64,000 nt of DNA. Source: Embiotoca jacksoni (Eukaryota; Chordata; Actinopteri; Embiotocidae). Where the stretch lies: positions 62,328-126,327 of the forward strand of contig JAKOON010000124.1 in NCBI GenBank assembly GCA_022577435.1, in the 5' to 3' direction. Below, piece after piece: positions 22,568 to 35,109 of this stretch. Every line of letters starts with the position of its first letter. The first letter of the stretch is position 1. The notes under the pieces are model-generated. The model was not told the origin of the DNA. It was given only the letters and a program-made list of their open reading frames with translations, and made no database searches. A program made the translations under genes and the position numbers.

Positions 22568-23827
22568 AGTGAACTGTGAGTGCTGTTCTCCGGACTCCGA
22601 GCCCATGAAAGAGTAGTTCTGGTTCTCGCCCATCGTCCCTCGGTGAAAAGCGCCCAGTCAGCGCGGTGAGGACAGAAACATCCATCCGGTCAGCTGTTAT
22701 CGGTTAGTCATGTGATACCTGTCCCCTCCTGGAAATAACATGTCGGTGGTTTATTGTTTTGGTCATTCTCGCTGGACAGTAAACTGCTGTGAAGGCATTT
22801 TGCTGAAGGGACAGAAAGGGTTGGTAGTTGTGAATTCACCTTTGTTGCATCAGCTCTGCCTTAAATTAGCTTCCCAACACATATTTAGGGGTTCTTTGGT
22901 GATGCATGTTAAATTACTAGTGGATGCATTTCTTTGTAGCTGCAAAGTCAACCATGCCCAGTATCCAATAACCCATTTCACTAAATGGACTCTTAGAGGA
23001 AGATTCAGAGAGGACAGTTACACAGCACTTTCCACACAACTCTGATCCTGAGCTCTTGGTGTTGAATGAGACCAGATCATCTGTCGTTGCTGAACATTGT
23101 TGTACTGTGAATGTGTGCGGATCAAGTCTGTGCTTCAGTTCAGAGGCTGTTACTGACTCAGCATTCCTGAGGGGTGGCTGTGCCCTCCTGCAGCAGACAC
23201 ACCCAGAAGGCCTGCAGCAGGAACTCTTTGTTCTCTTCCATTCAGCAGAAGGCTGCAGAGAAATCTCTTTCCATCAAGACACTGGACACACCGCAGTCCT
23301 GGGAAATGGACGTTCTTCGATTCATCACCTTTCGCTGCTCATTGCTCTTTTGTATGTGAATGAGGTTTTTGAATTTGTAACTTTCCGTGTCTGTGGTCTT
23401 CAACTGTCCCACGTGTTAAAGGAGGTGGTCTGAAGTGATCTGCTTGTAGTGAAGTTCTCCTGCATTCTCGGGAACCTTCCCGGTGTTTCCTTCGTGAACG
23501 AGTCTGTATGATGCAGCTGAAGGACCAGCGTGCATCACTGACCACAGCACCGGCAGACACGAAATCAAAGTGGCAGCCGGTGCTGGTTCATGTCTGCTCC
23601 CAGCCGCCACCTCAGTGACTCATTCATTCTTGTTGAGTGATTCACAGAAAATAGGTCCCTGTATTCCAGTGGTTGCTGGATTTACCCCAAAATAGCAAAA
23701 CAGAAGTTTTCAGCTAGCGACTTCTGAGATTTTAAAGTTTTTAATATGAATTATGGGAAACAAAGACTGGGGTTGTTAGACACCTCAAAACGGACACAGT
23801 GAAACTTTAAATTATTATTTTTTTTTT
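22568..23827. other. Intergenic between pabpc1 promoter and 14-3-3 3' end
   Basis: Non-repetitive sequence containing open frames up to 125 codons (plus 23,056-23,433), none recognised. The first 150 bp are CpG-rich and could carry a divergent promoter. Confidence 0.4.
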
Positions 23828-23833
23828 TTTATT
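23828..23833 (-). terminator. ywhaz: Candidate 14-3-3 poly(A) signal (AATAAA)
   Basis: AATAAA on the minus strand, followed directly by a genomic A-run, about 980 nt after the stop codon. Its position gives a 3' UTR of reasonable size. No transcript evidence is available. Confidence 0.4.
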
Positions 23834-24814
23834 CCACTTACATGAAATTACACATTTCCCCCCCAAATAACAGTTTATGTTTGGGTGTTTTGTATGAAAA
23901 ATCCAAAGACAAACAAAGCTAGCCAGCCCGACAACAACCTTCCTTACTGAACTACTTCTTACCGACATGCAGTTTAGGCAAGTACTGAAAGAAAAAGGGA
24001 CAATTAGAGAGAAAACAAATAAAAACCTTAATTTGAAAAAGCAGTAACTAGATAAGCACGTGGGATTTTTTTTTTTATGGTTGTGCTCATACAAAACAGC
24101 AACAATACAAGCTTGTGTGCTCTTTTGTTTTTCAAAGTTTTCTATACCTCGTAATTGATACTTAGAAATACCCCCCACCCCCCAAAAAAACACCAACAAC
24201 AAAGAGTTGAAAGTTGAACTGACAGTAAATGGAATGTGTAACCTTTGTGTTCCAACAACATCCTGCCTCCTGAACTCCCCGTTACACCTCCACCACCTCC
24301 ACCTCTGCTGTCCTTCCTAATACACACTAAGGGCTGCTGTCTCCTCAGCTGTGAGGGTCCAGATGTGTCATCAAAGATGGTGTTTCTCACAAACAGGACC
24401 GGTAATATGAGTAGGATACACATACAGTCTAACTAGTTTCTGACTTTTAAAAACTCCACCTGATGCACGTTTCATAAACTGAGAACTTGCTCTCTCACCC
24501 AGCACCGCTACTGCTCACAAAGAAAAAGGTCAACAGCCAGGCATCCACCCCCAAACACACTCCAGCCCTCCACATGAACCCTCCCGTGACTCCATTTAAA
24601 ACGTACCCTCCCTCCGTATCCCCGTTCCCACAGTCACTACAAAACAAGGAATAGTAAACTGATAGGAGTGAGATGAGTAGAGAGACCTCGATAGAAAAAA
24701 GATGGAAAGAGTTGGATGACGATGATGATAATGAGGCGGTCTCAGTGTTGATGATCATGATGAAGATGAGCCGGGACGATGGCAGGCAGACAGGGATGAT
24801 TCTGGGGGTCGGGC

Positions 24815-27800
24815 TCAATCTCGGGGCTCCTCCGTATCCTCTCCCTCCACCTGGTTGTCAGAGGTCCACAGCTGAAGGAGGACGGGAGGAGAAAGAGAAG
24901 CGGCAAGAGGGAAGAGAGACAAGGCAGAAGAGAGACGGTAACGTGCATTAATATTTAATCTCCAAAAGGTTTGATTTGAGTACTGTACAGTCTCCACTCC
25001 TCAGTGACCAGACAAGCACTAACTCCCGTTTAGCAACAAATCTAAACTTCAAATAGGGACCTGTTGCATCATCACATTAGAGCTGATTAAGGACTTCACA
25101 TTGTGGTAAAAGTATCAAAAACCTGATTCTTCCTAAACGTTCCTTCTGTCATTGCTGGACACTTCTTTACCTGCTAGAAGAATCTGTTCTATTTATAAAT
25201 CCCACCAGGGATGATTCCCACACAAACACTCCCAATCACCTCTTGGGACATTAAGCCATGACTGGCTGCTGTTATTTGTCTGCAATTTCTGCTGCTTTCC
25301 TGAGACACAGTATGTGAGGAGAGTGATGGAGCTCAGAGCAGTAAATTCAACCGCAGCCCCCTGAACCGTGTCCACAATATACAGGTGTTGGGACTGTATT
25401 CATTGCCGTTTAAATGACTCCAGAAATGTTATCAAACCCTCATGTTTCTGGTCCCAGAGTGTGTCGGTGTGTTTTAAGGGCACAGCAGCTCATATGAATG
25501 ATGTTTCAATGACAGCTTTGATTAGATGGGGTCAAACAAAACAAATTTATGATTCCCCTGAAAACTAATCCACAACAACCAAGATAATAAATGAATTATC
25601 CTTCTCCTTTTGCTCCTATTTTTTTTTTTCTTTTTTAAATACCAAAAATAGCTAAATAACCTCTGAATATTTTCAGGTTTTGTTCCTCATCTATGGACCT
25701 TGGGCTCTGGGAAGCTGCATTTTGATGGGTTAATTGTGAAAATAAAGCAAGTAAGTAGTTGAACTCTTAGTTTCAATAATTTACACTATTCTTTTGTGCA
25801 CAAATTCTGGTAATGTTATTTCATGCATTTAAGAAATGGAAAACTTACTGTCAAGTTGTCTCTCAATAGCTGCATGATTAGTGTGCTGTCTTTGTACGAG
25901 TCTTCACTCAGTGTGTCGAGCTCTGCGATGGCATCATCAAAAGCCTGAAGGATTCAAAACACATTTTCAACAGCTGTTAAAAAAAAAAAAAAAAAAAAAG
26001 AGATGCTGCTCTAAAACAAACTTGGGAGGAAAGTGAGGTGGCAACATGAACCCACTTGTTTGGCGAGCTTGCAGGCGTCATCAGGTGAGTTGAGGATCTC
26101 GTAGAAGAACACGGAGAAATTAAGGGCCAGACCAAGACGGATTGGGTGTGTGGGCTGCATTTGGGCTTTGCTGATGTCAAAGGCATTTTGGTAGGAATCC
26201 TGTGAATCTTGAATGATGGCTGAGAGGAAAGAAACACGGATAGATATATTTTAGTGATCCTACAAGGGGAATCTTTTTTTTTAAGAAAGACAGAACATGA
26301 GATCTGTGGAACGTAAAACAAACTGTGGTGACATTATAACAAATAAGTGAGAGATTAAAACAAGACGTTATCTTGATGGTAAAAGACTCAGTTGCTTGTT
26401 TATTGTGTATAACAAGCTAAAACTAATGCAATCTTATACAAGACTCTTTCAATAAGTCCGACCCCAATATAGGTGATAATGCTCAGGTTTTGTTAAAACT
26501 GTCTTAGAGAGGTGTAGCTTGTACTTTACGACTATTTTGTAGACTGAAGTTGCTGTTGAATTAAATTGAATACTATTCACATATTTCTGATATTTTTCCA
26601 TAAGGAAAAAGTTGAATCAATGTCCCACTGAAGTCCTTTTTGAAGGATTATGTCAGCAGCGACAATATGAGATGAGTAATGCTCCCGACTGGCCACACCT
26701 CTCTGTGACTTCAACCAGGGACTCTCTTTCTCACTTCCTCTCGGTGAGGCCATCACGGCCGTGACTTTTACAGGTTGTCTTTAAATTGCTAAAACACACT
26801 AAACACCATTCTCTGAGCCAAATACTCAGTGGCCTGACCCCATTTATTGAATCACACACTCTTCTGGCAAAATCATAAACAATGTTCACCTAGTTAGACA
26901 CAATTTGCAGATCTCGACTCTTTTTGCAAAACACGTTCTAACTCACTAAAAACCCATTTTTCACTGATGTGCTTGTGATGCATAACGGTTGCCACGCATA
27001 GCAAAAGTTGAACATCATTAAATCACAAGTGTCATAGCTTAAACAACGACTCAAAACCAATCACACTTCTTGCAAAAACAAAAATGAGCTAGTTCAGACT
27101 GCACAGGTTGTTCACATCAATAATGGACAGAAAAAAAGAGTGGAAGAGCAAGAGGTGGGGAACGTGGAAGAAGAGGACGAGGCCAGGAAGGGCAATTACG
27201 GAAAAATACGAGCCACTGTAACAGACCATGTTGTTGTTGTTCATGGAAAGACAGGACAAAGAGAAAAACCCAATGTCAGCAGGTTCTCTGTCCACCATAA
27301 TCCAGACATTCAGAGAAGAGAAAAGGTCCAATGTGCTTCTGTCATTTAAAGTTTTCAGTACTACTGTACGTACAGATGTTTATTACATCACTTTGTCAAT
27401 ATAAAGGAGACATGGGGAAAGTGCATCACTGTTTGTACGGTACTGCATGTCGGTTTTTGTAACTACATGTTCAGTCTTTGTAGAATTGATAGATGCCCAA
27501 CAGTAAGAGGCCTCACAGCTGATATGGTCCTGAAAAACAACACTATTCTATTAGTGTTGTAATTCTGACGGGCTGGAGCACAACCTGACAACACAGTTTG
27601 GTTTTGAGCACAGATGAAACATTTTGAGTCAGAGGTTTAGTGAATGTAGTTCGAAGATTGTTTTTTGTGCTTACAGTTTTCAGAAAATGACGAAAGGTTC
27701 CAAGAGTTGTGTCTTAGAAATAGACAGGTTATAGAGGTTATGTATAGGTTTATAGAGGATCAACAGGGCAGCCGAGACCAGAAAATACACCATAAGAAAA

Positions 27801-30800
27801 GGCAGATCAACACTATATTCTTTCACTGATTCATGCCCTAAGAAAGGGTTTAAAAACTCTAATCGGACTAATTCAAGTCTGGATTCAAGAAATAAAGTTG
27901 GGAAAAACACTTGTTGCTTTCGTGGAAGAGTTAGATGAAAAGATCGATGCCCCTGTCAAATCTGTCTGTTAAACGTCAAACCACAATCAGAACCTGTTAG
28001 CTTGTGAACAACTAGCCTGCTTTGTCCTACCAGCTCACTAATTAACACAGACTGGAATAATATATTCAAGAAATATAAATTGCCAATTAGCAGTTTCATG
28101 GGGGTAAAATGACAGATTTTTTTTTCTTGGCCAGGCACAGTAACCAGCTGGAGTGGTGTTATTACCGTGAGGTTATTAGGCAACCAGAAACGCCTCCAGG
28201 ACATCACTGCATTGCTGAGGAATATGTGCATGCAACCCACTGTAAAAGGCACATCTTGCTGTTTTTACAACTGCTTGTACAGCTGACTTCAGTGAGAAAT
28301 GTCAGTTAGTTGGATGATGGCACTGACTGGAAAAAGACTGACTACTACGACTTTGTGTTTTTAATTGGCTATAGAAGTTAATGTGAAAGTAGATCGAATT
28401 TGATCTATAGTTGAACACCTTGTTTTGAATAATGTTCAAAAAGTAAACGTTTCATTAATGTTCATAGACTAGAAGTACAGTAAAGTCATGATGTTGCTGA
28501 ATGGGTGTTCCTGCAAGTGGCAGCAACGAACTAGAGTTTAGTAGCTTTAGAAAGAAGCTGGAGGAATGACAATGGCTCAGTTTGTCATCCGTAGACACGG
28601 ACGTGTCTCATAACCGCCACTAGGAGGCAACAAGTTCAAGAGAATAAAAAATAAAACTGAACAGAAAGAGAGAGAGAGACTCTGTGGATCCAAAAATGAA
28701 TATTCTTATGGGTTTAAGCTGGTCACGATACGCCAGACAAAAATATGCTAGTTTGAAGCCCCATAAAAGTTTTTGATGAGTTTAAAAGTCCCATATTGTA
28801 TAAATTCAGATTTTTAATTATCTTTTGATTAGTGAGTAAGTCTAGGTGCAGTATAAATACTGTGATACTGTCAAAACAGCCCGTATTCAGCCACTGTGAT
28901 GTCTGGACGAGCGGTTTGTGATATCACAAACTCGCATCCATGTCATATGTCCACCCACAGAAGCTCCAGAGTAAAACTAGTCCAGGTGGCTTTTGGCACT
29001 TAAAACCACAAAAATACATTCTTATTGATATATTAAGACTTCAAATAAAACTCTGGAAAAGTGTCAAATATGGGACCTGTAAAAAAAATGATGTGCTCAA
29101 AGTTCACTTCTTATGTTGCTACAGGCCTCTATGGCATTATATAGAAATGTGATCTTTACATATAAAAATAGGTAGTGTTTGCATTGAAGTAAATCTCTCC
29201 TACCTTTCTCACCGATAGAAGGACACGGTGACACTGTTGTCGTCAGCACTGAAGAGCTGATATCATGAAGCTTATACCAATACTCAACTGTTCACTTAAT
29301 AGGATCTTATCTAATACATCTTATTTGGCTAAGCTAGGAGTTGTTGATATCAGTTCCCACAATCAAGGCTGCCAGTCAGCCAAACATAGACACATAAAAA
29401 AATGTAATAAATTAAATTAACCATCGCCACCCCCCCACACATGTTAAAAAAAGGGATTCAACAAGCAGCTTACAATGCTTCTCGTCTCCTGTAGCCACCT
29501 CAGCCAAGTAGCGGTGGTAATCGCCTTTCATTTTCAAATAAAAGACCTGGCTCTCTGCAGCAGTGGCTTTGGGAATCAGAAAGTCCTTCAGGAGAGCCTG
29601 TGGTAGAAAACAAACAAAGCCCACTTTTAGACGAAAATCTTTCATAGTAATATACAGAATATACATCATATATTCTACAATCATGTATCCACAGTGCCTT
29701 CATGTTGTGACAGGCAGACCTGGAAATCAACATCAGCAGCAGAGCTCATTTGCAGGGATACTAACTATGGGTACAATATGTGAATGTATACAAAGATTAC
29801 CTTTGTTTTTAACCGATTGCTGCTCATTTGCCACTTTCACTCCATACGCTGACTCCACAAGAGCAGTGGTTGAAATTTAGATGGTTTACATTCCATGTCA
29901 GAGACAACGTTTTATGGCATGGTTTCTCATCAGACCTAAATAAGGTTAGAGACAAGCTGGCTACCTCCAGTAGCCTTGAGGCTTGAGCCGGAGAATTTGG
30001 CTGGGCTACATCACAGATGCTTCAGGGACCATTGAAGGGGACGTGAATAACATGAAAGCGTGGGGGAGGAGAAGGGGATGGGTTAAACAGACGAGTGGGA
30101 CGTGAAGATGGTTGAGAGTGAAGAAAGGTAGCGGAGGATGGATGAAAGATTGTGGGGGTGGAGAAAGAGGAGAGCGCCAGGCTGCTGAACTCCTGATGAG
30201 CTTTTGCTGAGGAAGTAGGTCACTCAGAGCCCAGCTTGGCTATTTACAACGCAAGCATACACCAAATGATAGCCTGCTCCTGTTGCTAACCTGAATGCTA
30301 GCCGGCAGGGACAGAATACTTTACTGTGATGACTGGTGGGAGCGAAACACAACACACTGAAGAGTTATTAATCTATTATGTTAACGTGCTACAAGGCAAA
30401 GAGGATTAAACATTACCTTCACCGATGCATGAATTCATTCTTAATTTAGAGAGCACATTTGATCTCTGCATGGCTTAACTCCAGATTTTAATGTAGTTTC
30501 CATGTAGACATTTCTCTGTTGTTTGCAAGTCATGAATAATAACGGCACTTACATAGAGTTAAAAGCCAGGAGAGAATTAAAATTCATGTCATTGGTGATG
30601 ATATGTTGTCAGGAAACCCAGCAAAGACCGTCCTCTAATTTTACAAGAACCTGATCCGCAAGAGGACGGCTCGAAGCATAATTTATGGCCCCGACTTGGA
30701 CAGATAGACTTTATTGATCCCGCAAGGGGACATTTATTTGCTAGAGCAGCACGGCTAAGAAAGATGCAGGGTATCCTGGAGCCTATCCCAGATGACTTTG

Positions 30801-33800
30801 GGCGAATTTCTGTAACATACTCTTCATTGAACAACACATTTGTACATTTTCTGAAGTATATTGTGATAAACAAGGCTGACAGGAGTCTGCACTTGCTGGA
30901 TGCTCCTAAACTGATGTGAGGGATCAGAAAAGCCCTCTGGGATCTGAATGTAGAACTGGGCCACTGGCAAGGGCATAGCTAAAATGGCAGAAAGAGCAAA
31001 GTAAATGAAACTTATATTTTCAGTAGTTGTGCATACTTTTTTTTTTATTGTTACTTACAACCTCTTTTCCGAAAAAGTTGGAACGCTGCTTAAAATTTTA
31101 ATAAAAACAAAATGCAATCATTTGCAAATCTCATAAACCCATATTTAATTGCAAATAGATCAAAGACAACATATCAAGTGTTGAAACGGAGAAATTGTAC
31201 TGTTTTAGGAAAAATATCTGCTTATTTTGAACTTGATGGCAGCAACACATCTCAAAAAAATTGGGACAGCGGCATGTTTACCACCGAGTAGCGTCGCTGC
31301 TTCTTTTTACAACCTTCTGGAAATGTTTGGGCACTCGGGAGACCAGTTACTGGAGTTTTGGAAGTGAAAGGTTCGCCCATTATTGCACAAGATTTTAGCT
31401 GCTCAACAGTTCGGGGTCTCATCTGTCATATTTTTAATTGGTGCAATGTGCAATAGAATACATAGAACAAATTAAAATAAACATTGTTCAGGTAAACTGA
31501 ACTGACAGCTGTGAACTGGCAGCATTTAACTGTTGATCAAGCTAGTGCTTCGGGGTGTTCAGATTTTTGTGCAAGAGCTGGTTCCCATGGTCTGCAGTGA
31601 GGCTGCTCCTCTGAGCAGTCCACGTCTTCGGAGAACACGTTCAGCAGAAAGCTTGTTGCTGGCTACCTTGGCCTGGAGAAGCTACTCCACCCCTGGTTAC
31701 AGCTATTTCATTCACCATGCTTGCCCATTTCTCTCTGACATCACACCTTTAGATTTCACTGGATGAAACCCTCAAACTAATTATTTCACTTCAAGTGTAC
31801 ATCAGCATTATCCTTCGCCCGACATCTGCTCAATCTACTCTCATCCCTCTCTCTCGGTCCCCGTAAGGCTGTTGGCTGAGGTGGAGGTCAGCGAACGAGA
31901 ACGTTGGTGGCTCAGCTTCTATCATTATAGGATTAGGACATAGTGAGTCATCAGGCAGATAAGGCACCGGCTGAGAGGAGAAAATAGTAGCAGCGGTCCA
32001 ACAGATGGCTATAGTACTTGATAAATCTATACAGAACAATATGAAAACACAACCCCATTTCCTAAACAGTTGGGACGCTGTGGGAAATGTAAATAAAAAC
32101 AGAATGCAATGATTTGTAAATCACATAAAGCAATATGTTACTGTAGATAGACTAAAGACAACATATCAAATGTTGAAACTGACATTTTTTTGTGTTTATA
32201 AAAATATATGGTTATTTTGAATTTGATGCCAGCAATACCACTCCAAAAAGTTGGGACAGCTTCATATTTACCAACGTTTTGCATCACGTCTTCTTTTAAC
32301 AACCCACATTTGGGAACTGAGGAGACCAGTTTCTGGAGTTTTGGAAGTGAAAAGTTGTCCTATAATTACAAGCTACCGTTGCCAAGAGCACTAATGCATC
32401 CCTGTACCATCACAGATGCTGGCTTTTTAACTGAGCACTGATAACAAGCTGGATGGTCCCTCTCCTCTTTAACCTGGAGGATGCGGGATGCAGCGGTGTT
32501 TCTGGATCATGTTTCTATCTGATTTCTTCTTTGGAGAGTTTTAACATCATTTGTGGACGCAGCGATGAACTGTGTTCACAGACGATGGTTTTCACAAGTG
32601 TTCCTGAGCCCATGCAGTGATTTCCACTCCAGAATAGTGTGTTTTTAATGCAGTGCTGCCTGAGGGCCCGAAGATCACCACCATCCAATATTGGTTTCCA
32701 GCCTTGTCCCTTGTGTTCAGAGATTTCTCCAGATTCTCTGAATCTTTTCATGATATTATGAACCGTAGACGATGAAATCCACTAATTCTTTGTAGTTTTA
32801 CGTTGAGGAACATTATTCTTAGATTGTTGAACTATTTTCCAACACAGTCTTTCACAGAGTGGTGAACCTCTCCACCATCTTCACTGTTGAGAGACTCTGA
32901 CCTCTCTGAAATCATCTTTTATAACCAATCATGTTACTGATCTGTTGCCATGGTAACCTAGTTAGTTGTGAGATGTTCCACCAGGTTTTTACATTATTTT
33001 TTTTTGCCTTTTCATAAAACAAATTTCTCCGTTTCAACATTTGATAAATTGTCTTTGGTCTACTTGCAATTAAATATGGGTTTATGGGACTAGCAAATCA
33101 ATGCATTCTTTTTTATTTACATTTTACACAGCGTCCCAACTTTTCCAGAAATGGGGTTGTAGTTTACAATCACAAAATAAATCTTAGGGAGTAAACTGGT
33201 AAAACTACAAATCAGAGAAAAAATAGCACTGTTATTATTGTAAGCTAAGTTTTCAATTCTGGGGCATCTAAAACATTTGTCAAATTGATTGACCTTGTGG
33301 AGTTTGAGCTGCTGTTTCCCAAAGCCAACAGGATGTGCATCTTGCTTTGTTATGAAATGTAGTCATACTGAACAAGGTCCTTCTACTTTTTGATAAGTAA
33401 CTTATCATGCAGGGACACATAGTGGATGCAGGAGGTAGCTATATGGTGAAATGTGTCCTGTATGTTAAGAGAGGTGAGACACACTCCTTGTGTCAGGAAA
33501 TAATTGCTGGCAATGTGACAAAAATCATTCAAATATTGGAAAAAAAGCTAACCAATACTACTGTTCTGACATAAGTCAAAATGTAATTATGCTTAGTGTT
33601 CACATGATCACACAGTTAATAACTCAATTAGGTCCAGTGATGGTGTTTTGCTGAACTGTACTATAGCGAGGTGCTAATTTTTTCATGGGACCCAAAATGT
33701 AACTTGGAAACACCACCTTAAACCATGACCACAGTCTTTCACATAGATTAGTTGATTTGTATTATTATTATTATTATTATTATTTTTTAGCACTATGGGC

Positions 33801-34913
33801 TTCATAAAGATAGATATGACATGATATTGTACAGTTCTGCTGTAAGGACTTTAATGTGGTAAGTACCATGAAATAACCCGTGTTGTGACTTGGCGCTATA
33901 TAAACAAAGTTGAATTGAATATGACGTCAGGGATAAAGGAGATTGCATCAAGTTGTAAAGGTGGATCTCTTGGAGCCTTACCTCAAGTCCAGATGACTTA
34001 ATAAGCTTAACACGCATACTGCTGATCAATCTGGCAAATTCTGTGACGATGAATAATGAACCAAATTAGAACATAAGTTGCTTTAAAAGCTTAACATGCT
34101 ACATTTTACATATTACTTCTTTGCTATTAATCATCCCAGTACGTCATCATCATCATCATCGTCAATGCTGATGACAGATGAGTACAGCCATCTACATTAG
34201 ATCATAAAAACAACAACAAAAAATAGTCTCTGGCTTTGTCTTAAAATATATATTTATCCACATTTTTACGAGTGCCTGGTAGAAATGCTTTAATATCACT
34301 ACGAGGTGGCTTCAATGCATTGAAAAGCTGTTTTCCAGCCCCGATAAGGTATTAAAAGGTGTTACTGCCAGGTGTCAGTCAAACGTGTGCAGCACTGTCA
34401 CATTCAATGCAACTGTACAAGAGGAGAAACATGCAGAGATTACAGCAGCGATCAAAAAGCTCTTTGTGAAATAACAGTCGACTATTTATTGGACAAGAGT
34501 CAAATATTTGTAAGTAGTGAAGAGCATGTTTTCCGTCGGCGTGTCTTAAAGCTAAAAGAACATCCGTGTTATGAACACCGAACCCAGATAAAGTCAGCAA
34601 ACACGATAAATCTTACCAGCACATCGTTGCAGATGGATTTGAGCTCCCCCTCAATTTTTTCCCGGTAGGCTTTAGCCATGGTCTGCTTCCTCTCCTCGGC
34701 CTTCTGCTCGATGCTGGACACCACGCGCCACGAGGAACGACGGGCGCCCACCACGTTCTTGTAGGCCACCGACAGCAGGTTGCGCTCCTCGTTGGACAGC
34801 TGCTCGCCCTCCTTGGTCACGGCCTTCATCAGTTCAGCCATGTCGTCATAGCGTTCGGCCTGCTCGGCCAGCTTGGCCTTCTGCACCAGTTCCTTCTGAG
34901 GTGCCTCGCTCAT
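24815..34913 (-). CDS. ywhaz: 14-3-3 protein (zeta/beta class; ywhaz by synteny)
   Basis: Dimeric cytosolic adaptor that binds phosphoserine/phosphothreonine motifs on signalling proteins. Coding exons on the minus strand: 34913-34617, 29597-29474, 26219-26056, 25944-25849, 24871-24815, giving 245 codons plus stop, the usual family length, with all phases consistent. Family signatures present are RNLLSVAYKN, YKDSTLIMQLLRDNLTLWT and the phosphate-binding set corresponding to zeta Lys49, Arg56, Arg127 and Tyr128 (here Lys52, Arg59, Arg128, Tyr129). The start MSEAPQKELVQKAKLAEQAE follows a splice acceptor 9 nt upstream, so at least one 5' noncoding exon exists further right. The protein is unusual: the linker after SSIEQK is two residues shorter than in zeta, and FLIPKATAAESQ and the tail DNQVEGEDTEEPRD are not those of standard isoforms. 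Position next to pabpc1 and grhl2 argues for ywhaz; isoform assignment is less sure. Confidence 0.93.
25979..25999. repeat. Poly(A)/T run in 14-3-3 intron
   Basis: An A-run of about 20 bases in the intron between coding exons 3 and 4. No other feature is attached to it. Confidence 0.8.
26232..26275. mobile_element. LINE 3'-tail remnant
   Basis: Short match to the common fish retrotransposon tail (GATAGATATATTTTAGTGAT then CCTACAAGGGGAAT). Compare the better-preserved copy at 30,698-30,745 and the inverted one at 43,738-43,772. Only the tail is left. Confidence 0.4.
26790..27690 (+). mobile_element. Degenerate DNA transposon remnant (Tc1/mariner-related)
   Basis: Within a 14-3-3 intron. Around 27,125-27,340 the plus strand resembles the basic N-terminus of a fish transposase family (GRGRGRG-like start, then a segment reading roughly ...RATVTDHVVVVHG and NVSRFSVHHNPD). 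Flanking sequence such as GCAAAACACGTTCTAACTCA and the repeated TACTGTACG words fits that family's ends as I remember them. Frames are broken and the catalytic region is missing. Boundaries are approximate. Confidence 0.4.
27691..29473. other. 14-3-3 intron, unique sequence
   Basis: AT-rich intronic sequence before coding exon 2 (29,474-29,597). It holds a short GA run near 28,668 but no supported gene or intact element. Confidence 0.4.
30698..30745 (+). mobile_element. LINE 3'-tail remnant
   Basis: Contains ATAGACTTTATTGATCCCGC followed by AAGGGGACAT, the typical end of a high-copy teleost retrotransposon. The following text (CTATCCCAGATGACTTTGGG) also resembles a widespread fish repeat. 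It is non-coding and lies in the large 14-3-3 intron. Confidence 0.5.
31056..31430 (-). mobile_element. Truncated Tc1-like element (3' end only)
   Basis: Starts with a terminal repeat (ACAACCTCTTTTCCGAAAAA GTTGG) that is the same family as the longer element at 32,049-33,160. It shares the internal AACACATCTCAAAAA and GGGACAG words and the segment GAGACCAGTTACTGGAGTTT. It lacks the other terminal repeat and has no open transposase frame, so it is a dead fragment in minus orientation. Confidence 0.65.
32049..33160 (-). mobile_element. Internally deleted Tc1-like transposon with both ends
   Basis: Both ends are present as long inverted repeats: ACAACCCCATTTCCTAAACA on the left and, in reverse complement, ACAACCCCATTTCTGGAAAA on the right, each followed by GTTGGGACGCTGTG. 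The 1.1-kb interior carries degraded minus-strand transposase sequence, best at 32,751-32,515 (KRFRESGEISEHKGQG then KPILDGGDLRALR), which is the helix-turn-helix/linker part of a Tc1-like transposase. The catalytic half is largely deleted or frameshifted, so it is non-autonomous. Confidence 0.75.
33764..33921 (+). mobile_element. ATT microsatellite and L2-like LINE tail
   Basis: An ATT run (33,760-33,785) precedes a segment that ends GTTGTGACTTGGCGCTATAT, AAACAAAGTTGAATTGAATA. That ending is the familiar 3' tail of a teleost L2-type LINE. Coding sequence is absent. Confidence 0.55.
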
Positions 34914-35109
34914 GACTGCTCACTGGACAGAGAAGAACCAGAACCAGAGAAGAACCGCTGGAGGTCAGTTACTGTCATCAGGAAGCAGCTGGGACCAGCT
35001 GATCAGTTTAACAGGACAATTAATGATCAATCAAACAAATGATTGATCCGTGTTGGTAGAACAGAATGACCCAATAGATGGGTCCAAAGAGGACCTGCAC
35101 CACCACACT

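Noticed and set aside
21585..22633. S/P/L-rich plus frames and E/R/G-rich minus frame of about 290-340 codons
   Set aside because: Products of the pure C/T tract; the minus strand of A/G only resembles an RE-rich protein by composition.
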